Below, one piece after another: positions 60,701 to 64,000 of a DNA stretch of 64,000 bases. The notes beneath the pieces were generated by a model. The model saw nothing but the letters and a program-made list of their open reading frames with translations. It searched no databases and was not told the origin of the DNA. The first letter of the stretch is position 1. Every line of letters starts with the position of its first letter. This stretch comes from Arthrobacter sp. NtRootA1 (GTDB lineage Bacteria > Actinomycetota > Actinomycetes > Actinomycetales > Micrococcaceae): the NCBI RefSeq assembly GCF_019976975.1, contig NZ_AP024630.1:3720001-3784000 (forward strand), written 5' to 3'. The translations under genes and the position numbers were made by a program.

Positions 60701-61272
60701 AAATGCTCATATTCGCCGTCGTAGGCCTCAACAACCTCGCTTGCCAACTGCCACGATTGGGCCCCACCCAGCAGGACGACGTCCCGCTCGATGCCCAACC
60801 TCAATCCATAGTCCGAAACAATTCCGCTCGCGTACGAATGGTAGGTGGACACCTTGGGCTCGAGGTCGTCGGCACCCAGAAGCCCCTCCGGGAAGCCAAT
60901 GCTGCCGTCGTCCTCGGTCGCTATGCGCTGGAGGGTGGCCAGTTTTGTCCGGATTCTGCTGGCCAGCTCGCCAGCAGCCTTGCGGGTAAATGTCACACCC
61001 AGGACCTCCTCCGGCCGGACCCAGCCATTGGCCACGAGCCACACAACGCGGTCTGCCATGGTGGCGGTCTTTCCCGAGCCAGCGCCGGCAATCACAAGCC
61101 GTGGCGTAAGTGAGGAAGCAATGATGCTTGCCTGCTCTGCGGTGGGGTGGTTCTTTTCGCCAAGAATGTCCGCCAACTCCGACGGGGAGAATCTGGGAAC
61201 AGGCAGCCCGGACTCCACATGCAGGATTCCGGCATCCCTTGTCCCGGATCCTTCAAGAAGATCGGTAGTCAT
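57739..61272 (-). CDS. adnB: AdnB-like helicase-nuclease subunit
   Basis: 1177 residues. UvrD-type motor with Walker A AGAGSGKT at 62-69, motif II VLLDEFQDTSHAQ, motif III GDPNQSIYGFRGAS, motif IV TTAWRNGRN, motif V ASKGLEWDVVFVPGL and motif VI YVAYTRAKFVLMV; then a C-terminal RecB/PD-(D/E)xK-type nuclease with VRGRIDAVFRDADGRWQLID followed by WKTGRRP. Partner of AdnA in the mycobacterial-type end-resection machine for double-strand-break repair; AdnB is the lead motor in the mycobacterial complex. The ATG overlaps the adnA stop by 4 nt. Confidence 0.93.
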   Translation of the reverse strand: MTTDLLEGSGTRDAGILHVESGLPVPRFSPSELADILGEKNHPTAEQASIIASSLTPRLVIAGAGSGKTATMADRVVWLVANGWVRPEEVLGVTFTRKAAGELASRIRTKLATLQRIATEDDGSIGFPEGLLGADDLEPKVSTYHSYASGIVSDYGLRLGIERDVVLLGGAQSWQLASEVVEAYDGEYEHFTAAKSTLVNAVIQLAGECAEHLQDPATVRDWVLERVQSFEQLPYMAGAKKNPTQAAGELASMLRTRASVADIVLRYQDAKRQRGVLDFGDLVALAARISREIPLAAATERARYKVVLLDEFQDTSHAQLVLFSRLFGQGHAVTAVGDPNQSIYGFRGASAGQLFHFVQEFPVRHNDQASGGDAYSVAPTSYLTTAWRNGRNILQAANTIAAPLNKAAAADGPAGERDTASGVAVPPLVPSPFAAEGSVVIGRFSTDEDEAGAIARDVRRYQRTVFEEEKDGTPVKPTMAVLCRRRAQMECIRREFELQGIAYEIVGLGGLLDTPEIVDLVATLRVLADPGRSDALMRLLAGARWRIGPADLMAFNDWSRFLARRRSGPGNTLEVADEDPAAVTVESDITDAASLVEALDFLPRPGWTSGHGRTLSPSALERLTRLSEELRSLRTYIGDDLTTLLGEVERAMLLDIEVAAKPGVSIHQARRNLDAFQDAAAGFLQTSQRIDLLAFLSWLEAAASEEGGLDIAPLETNREAVQLLTVHASKGLEWDVVFVPGLNAGSFPSNRDSRWSSGAAALPWPLRGDRADLPQWDLDHNDQKGWLDAERDFKSDVQHHGEAEERRLAYVAYTRAKFVLMVSSSAWNGSRSGMAGMSSFLSELAPLAGVSSSSGDARAVGTGRSVVVVHPESVAEESLPDSSPLTATLEAAQFPYDPLEGPSDPRTGARIRLVPGRRAAMDRAAARVLEFMEECASQASPEALTGNPGRWSHEAQLLLDRRLQGKLHQDVHLPSHISASLFVDLGADPAAVLAQLRRPVPREPGISARKGTAFHAWVEEYFGTTGMLDIDEAPGSDAHIDEAYGLDHMVEAFKQSEWAHRAPAFVEVPVETKIGDVVVRGRIDAVFRDADGRWQLIDWKTGRRPAGKQLAARAVQLAVYRLAWARLKGVSLEEVSAAFYYVAEDAVVRPHDLGSAEELEQIIAKALKSDPASEASK

Positions 61273-64000
61273 TCAGTGACCTGCTTTCCTCTGGCGCACA
61301 GTGGGCAAACATCGGGCAGACGGCAACCATGTCCGCCGTGTCCCGCTTTGCTCGGATCATGCCGGGCCTCGAACGTTGCGCCGGCCATGAGTTCCGCGGC
61401 CTCATTGACCAAAGCCTCTGCCCAGTTGTCGTCGGGCTCGAGCGGATCCTGCTGTTGAACCCCGGGGCTCTTGGTCTTGGTTCCCAGCTGTGCGAGGACG
61501 GCGCCACCTGGAACACGTTTGCCAAACTCCCCAAGCGTGCCCGCCTCCTCAAATGCACCTTTGAGCACCGCTGCCTGGTACGCACCCAGCTGAGGGTGCC
61601 TGGCTACTTCGGCCTTGCCCGGCTGGCGTTTCCCGGTCTTGAGATCGACGATCACCAAACGGCCTTCGGCGTCGATTTCCAAGCGGTCAACCTGTCCGCG
61701 AAGCACAGCGTGCCGGGTGGCGGCGGAATTATCCGCATCCTCGTCCTGAAGTACAGAACGTAGGTGGACGTCAGGAAGTTGGACTTCGAAGTCGTGCTCC
61801 ACGGCGAGCAGGCTCCTGCCTTCGCTGCGCATGATGAGTACGTACTGGGCCAATTTGCGCACCATCAGTTCCGCACGCTGGTAATCAAGCTTTCCTTCCC
61901 AATTGTCTTTCATGCCAAGGGTGGGCCAGCGGCGAACAAGTTCCGCAACGTACTGCGCGCCTGTTGCGTCCGGCAGTTCCTGTGCAATGCTGTGGACCAG
62001 CGTGCCAAGGCTCCGTGCGAAGTCAGTAGCAGCTTCTCCCCCGGCCGCTTGCACAAACCAATCCAGTGGGGACTTATGAACAGACTCCACCTTGGATGGC
62101 GATACCGACACAGTTCCTCCTGGAGGCACAACCGCTTCCTCGGAGCTCAAGGGCGCCAAGCCCCACCATGTATCCGGATGTGCCCCGGCCACGGGTGGAT
62201 CAACAGAGGCAAGACGGGCCAGCACACGTGCTGCTTCGCGCGCGGTGGGCGATTCGTTCTTGGCGTCGTGATCGTCAGCCTGAACATGCTGTCTCAACTC
62301 AGCAACAAGCGCGCGAAGAGTCATCGGGCGATCCACCGGGGTGTAATCGCGCCGGTATTCGCCAGAAGCCAACGGTGCGACGTAATCCAGGAAGGCCGAA
62401 GGTTGTTCGTCCTCGGAGGAGACAGCCGTGCAGATGAGCACCTCCTTGGCGCGTGAGACCGCAGTGGAGAAACTCCTGAGTTCGTCGTAGCGAATGTCCC
62501 TCAGCCTGCTGAGGGGGCCGCGGCCCAGCGCGTAGTCAACTCCGTGCTCCACGGCGTCCGCAAACAGGGTACTGCCCAGGAGTTCCCCGCGTAGACGGGT
62601 GTTCGGCCAGACACCTTCCTGTAGGCCGGCCACGATCACCACAGGCCATTCGCGGCCCGCGGCGCTGGCCGGCGTCATGATTTCCACGCATTCCTCAAGC
62701 TGGGCCCTTGCCGCCAGGGTGTCCATCGGAAGTTCCTGGTTCAACAAGTAATCGAGGAACTGTTCCGGGCCGGAGCCGGGCAGTTGATCCACAAATCGCT
62801 CCGCTGTGTGGAACAGCGCCATCATGGCGTCAAGGTCGCGGTCGGCGCGGGCCCCCGCACTCCCACCTTCCATCGCAGCGTCAGTCCAGCGCGAAGCCAA
62901 CCCCGTGGCGTGCCATAGCGCCCAGAGGACGGATTCCGCGTTGGCCCCAGGCTCGGCTGCGGCGGCGGTGCCCGCAGCAATCATCCGTGCGAGTCGTCGG
63001 GCAGGGTTCCCTTCAATCCCCAACGAAGCCAGCGCTCCCGGTTCAAGCAACGCTTCCACCAGCAAAGCGTCACTGGAACGTCCGCCGCCGCCAAGTAGCT
63101 CCTCGCGCCGGAGTGATTGACGGAGGCGGCGGAGCTCAATGGCGGAGGCTCCACCAATGCGCGAAGTCAGGAGGGAAACAGCGGTTTCAGGAGTGAGTTT
63201 GGCCGGATCAAGGATGACAGCGAAGACTTCCAGGAGGGGTCGGACGGCCACCTCATCCCGGACCGCAGAATCAGCCACAGGAACGCGCACAGGAATTCCC
63301 TGCCCGTTGAGGTAGCGCTGGAGCTGCGAGATCAATCCACCATTGCGGACAATGACCGCAATATCACCGAAGTCCCGGCCCTCACGCAGCTGCGCTTCCA
63401 GAATCCGCTGTGCAACATACCGGAGCTCATGGACGGGAGAAGGCAGCACATGCCCTTCCACCCGCCCTCCGTTGCTGATTTCCTGAACGCTTTCGATGGA
63501 CTCCGGCTGTTCGAGGCGCCTGGCCCGTTGGCCTCCGGATCGTTGGGAGATACGTGCGGCAACCCTTGTCCAGGCCTGCGCCACCTCTGGGCGATGACGG
63601 TGCGTGGTCCACAATGGCCGCTCAAGTACCCCGTGGCTTCCTTCGAGAAGCAGGGGCAGCTCCGCGACAAGGTCCGGCCGCGCTCCGCGGAAGCCCTGCA
63701 CCACGGTGTCAGGCGAATAGGTAACTACGGCGTCCTTGCCCTCGGCAATATCCGCGAGGAGTTCAAACACGGCAGGATTGGATTCCTGGGCATCGTCCAC
63801 GAGAATCAGCTGCAGGCGGTCGCGCTCAGCGGCGAGGAAAGCGGGCGAGTCCTGAAAAATCTGGCGTGCCGTGGTGATGATCCCCGCTGGATCGAAGGCC
63901 TCGGGCATTCGGAGGTCCAAAACATCCCGATACTCACTGTAGAGCTCGGCGGCTGCCATCCAATCCGGACGCCCGCATTCATAGGCGAGCCCCACGAGGT
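61269..64000 (-). CDS. adnA: AdnA-like helicase-nuclease subunit, N-terminus beyond window edge
   Basis: About 910 codons are visible to the right edge with no stop upstream, so the Walker A region is missing from the window. Visible helicase elements: a degenerate motif II LILVDDAQESNPAVFELL (DDAQ instead of DExQ), RPLWTTHRHRP, IVVAGLQEGVWPNTRL and a motif VI-like SFSTAVSRAKEVLICTAV. The C-terminal nuclease has GQVDRLEIDAEGRLVIVDLK followed by TGKRQPG, then HPQLGAYQ, and a cysteine motif CRLPDVCPLC near the end that may hold an Fe-S cluster. It precedes and overlaps adnB, as in mycobacteria. Confidence 0.92.
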   Translation of the reverse strand, partial: LVGLAYECGRPDWMAAAELYSEYRDVLDLRMPEAFDPAGIITTARQIFQDSPAFLAAERDRLQLILVDDAQESNPAVFELLADIAEGKDAVVTYSPDTVVQGFRGARPDLVAELPLLLEGSHGVLERPLWTTHRHRPEVAQAWTRVAARISQRSGGQRARRLEQPESIESVQEISNGGRVEGHVLPSPVHELRYVAQRILEAQLREGRDFGDIAVIVRNGGLISQLQRYLNGQGIPVRVPVADSAVRDEVAVRPLLEVFAVILDPAKLTPETAVSLLTSRIGGASAIELRRLRQSLRREELLGGGGRSSDALLVEALLEPGALASLGIEGNPARRLARMIAAGTAAAAEPGANAESVLWALWHATGLASRWTDAAMEGGSAGARADRDLDAMMALFHTAERFVDQLPGSGPEQFLDYLLNQELPMDTLAARAQLEECVEIMTPASAAGREWPVVIVAGLQEGVWPNTRLRGELLGSTLFADAVEHGVDYALGRGPLSRLRDIRYDELRSFSTAVSRAKEVLICTAVSSEDEQPSAFLDYVAPLASGEYRRDYTPVDRPMTLRALVAELRQHVQADDHDAKNESPTAREAARVLARLASVDPPVAGAHPDTWWGLAPLSSEEAVVPPGGTVSVSPSKVESVHKSPLDWFVQAAGGEAATDFARSLGTLVHSIAQELPDATGAQYVAELVRRWPTLGMKDNWEGKLDYQRAELMVRKLAQYVLIMRSEGRSLLAVEHDFEVQLPDVHLRSVLQDEDADNSAATRHAVLRGQVDRLEIDAEGRLVIVDLKTGKRQPGKAEVARHPQLGAYQAAVLKGAFEEAGTLGEFGKRVPGGAVLAQLGTKTKSPGVQQQDPLEPDDNWAEALVNEAAELMAGATFEARHDPSKAGHGGHGCRLPDVCPLCARGKQVTE

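Noticed and set aside
1..64000. CRISPR arrays, insertion sequences, prophage genes or integration sites
   Set aside because: No spaced direct-repeat array, transposase or integrase motifs, or tRNA-associated duplicated attachment sequence was found. The only repeats are short tandem units and the tRNA duplication.

Overview
The window is a contiguous stretch of high-GC actinobacterial chromosome. Gene content (MtrAB-LpqB, AdnAB, UvrD2, a UPF0182 giant, a YlbL-type PDZ/Lon-like protease, a DUF2342 protein, SigK-RskA) and the protein style point to the Micrococcaceae, most likely Arthrobacter or a close relative such as Paenarthrobacter. Genes are closely packed. I see no insertion sequence, prophage, CRISPR array or rRNA. 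Both edge genes are cut by the window.

Layout. 1-7.5 kb (minus): a YcaQ/AlkX-like DNA glycosylase, ribosome hibernation factor HPF, a ComF-type phosphoribosyltransferase, then lpqB-mtrB-mtrA, the cell-envelope two-component module. 7.7-14.0 kb (plus): a coupled six-gene membrane operon (GPD-type membrane protein, DUF4129, DUF4350, MoxR ATPase, DUF58, DUF4166). 14.1-15.5 kb (minus): chorismate mutase followed at 4 nt by a cysteine-free MetE-like protein. 15.6 kb: a small NADP-binding oxidoreductase. 16.4-22.0 kb (minus): a complete oligopeptide-type ABC importer. 22.3-24.8 kb: a caspase-like protease convergent with a zinc metallopeptidase.

24.9-30.7 kb: mnmA and a cysteine desulfurase (tRNA 2-thiouridine), separated by an inverted FAD oxidoreductase, followed by a COG2345 regulator with a cysteine-rich C-terminus and a divergent DoxX-type membrane protein. 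The oxidoreductase and doxX genes share an identically spaced inverted repeat (TCTAAA-N15-TTTAGA) just upstream. This is the best candidate here for a small undescribed, possibly redox-responsive, regulon. 30.8-34.96 kb: lipid kinase, J-domain protein, tRNA methyltransferase TrmL, SigK and its anti-sigma factor. 35.0-39.6 kb (minus): gluconate permease and kinase, then etfB-etfA-PIG-L deacetylase. 39.9-44.9 kb: an envelope-stress-like group (HtrA-type protease, TPM-domain protein, PspA).

45.0-46.3 kb: an orphan GntR/UTRA regulator and two identical initiator tRNA-fMet genes, each with its own terminator. 46.5-64.0 kb: a block whose order (UPF0182, YlbL, DUF2342, metallopeptidase, uvrD2, nudC, phosphotransferase-like, adnB, adnA) closely matches, from memory, the Mycobacterium tuberculosis Rv3193c-Rv3202c region. 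It is devoted largely to DNA end processing plus envelope and proteolysis proteins of unknown role.
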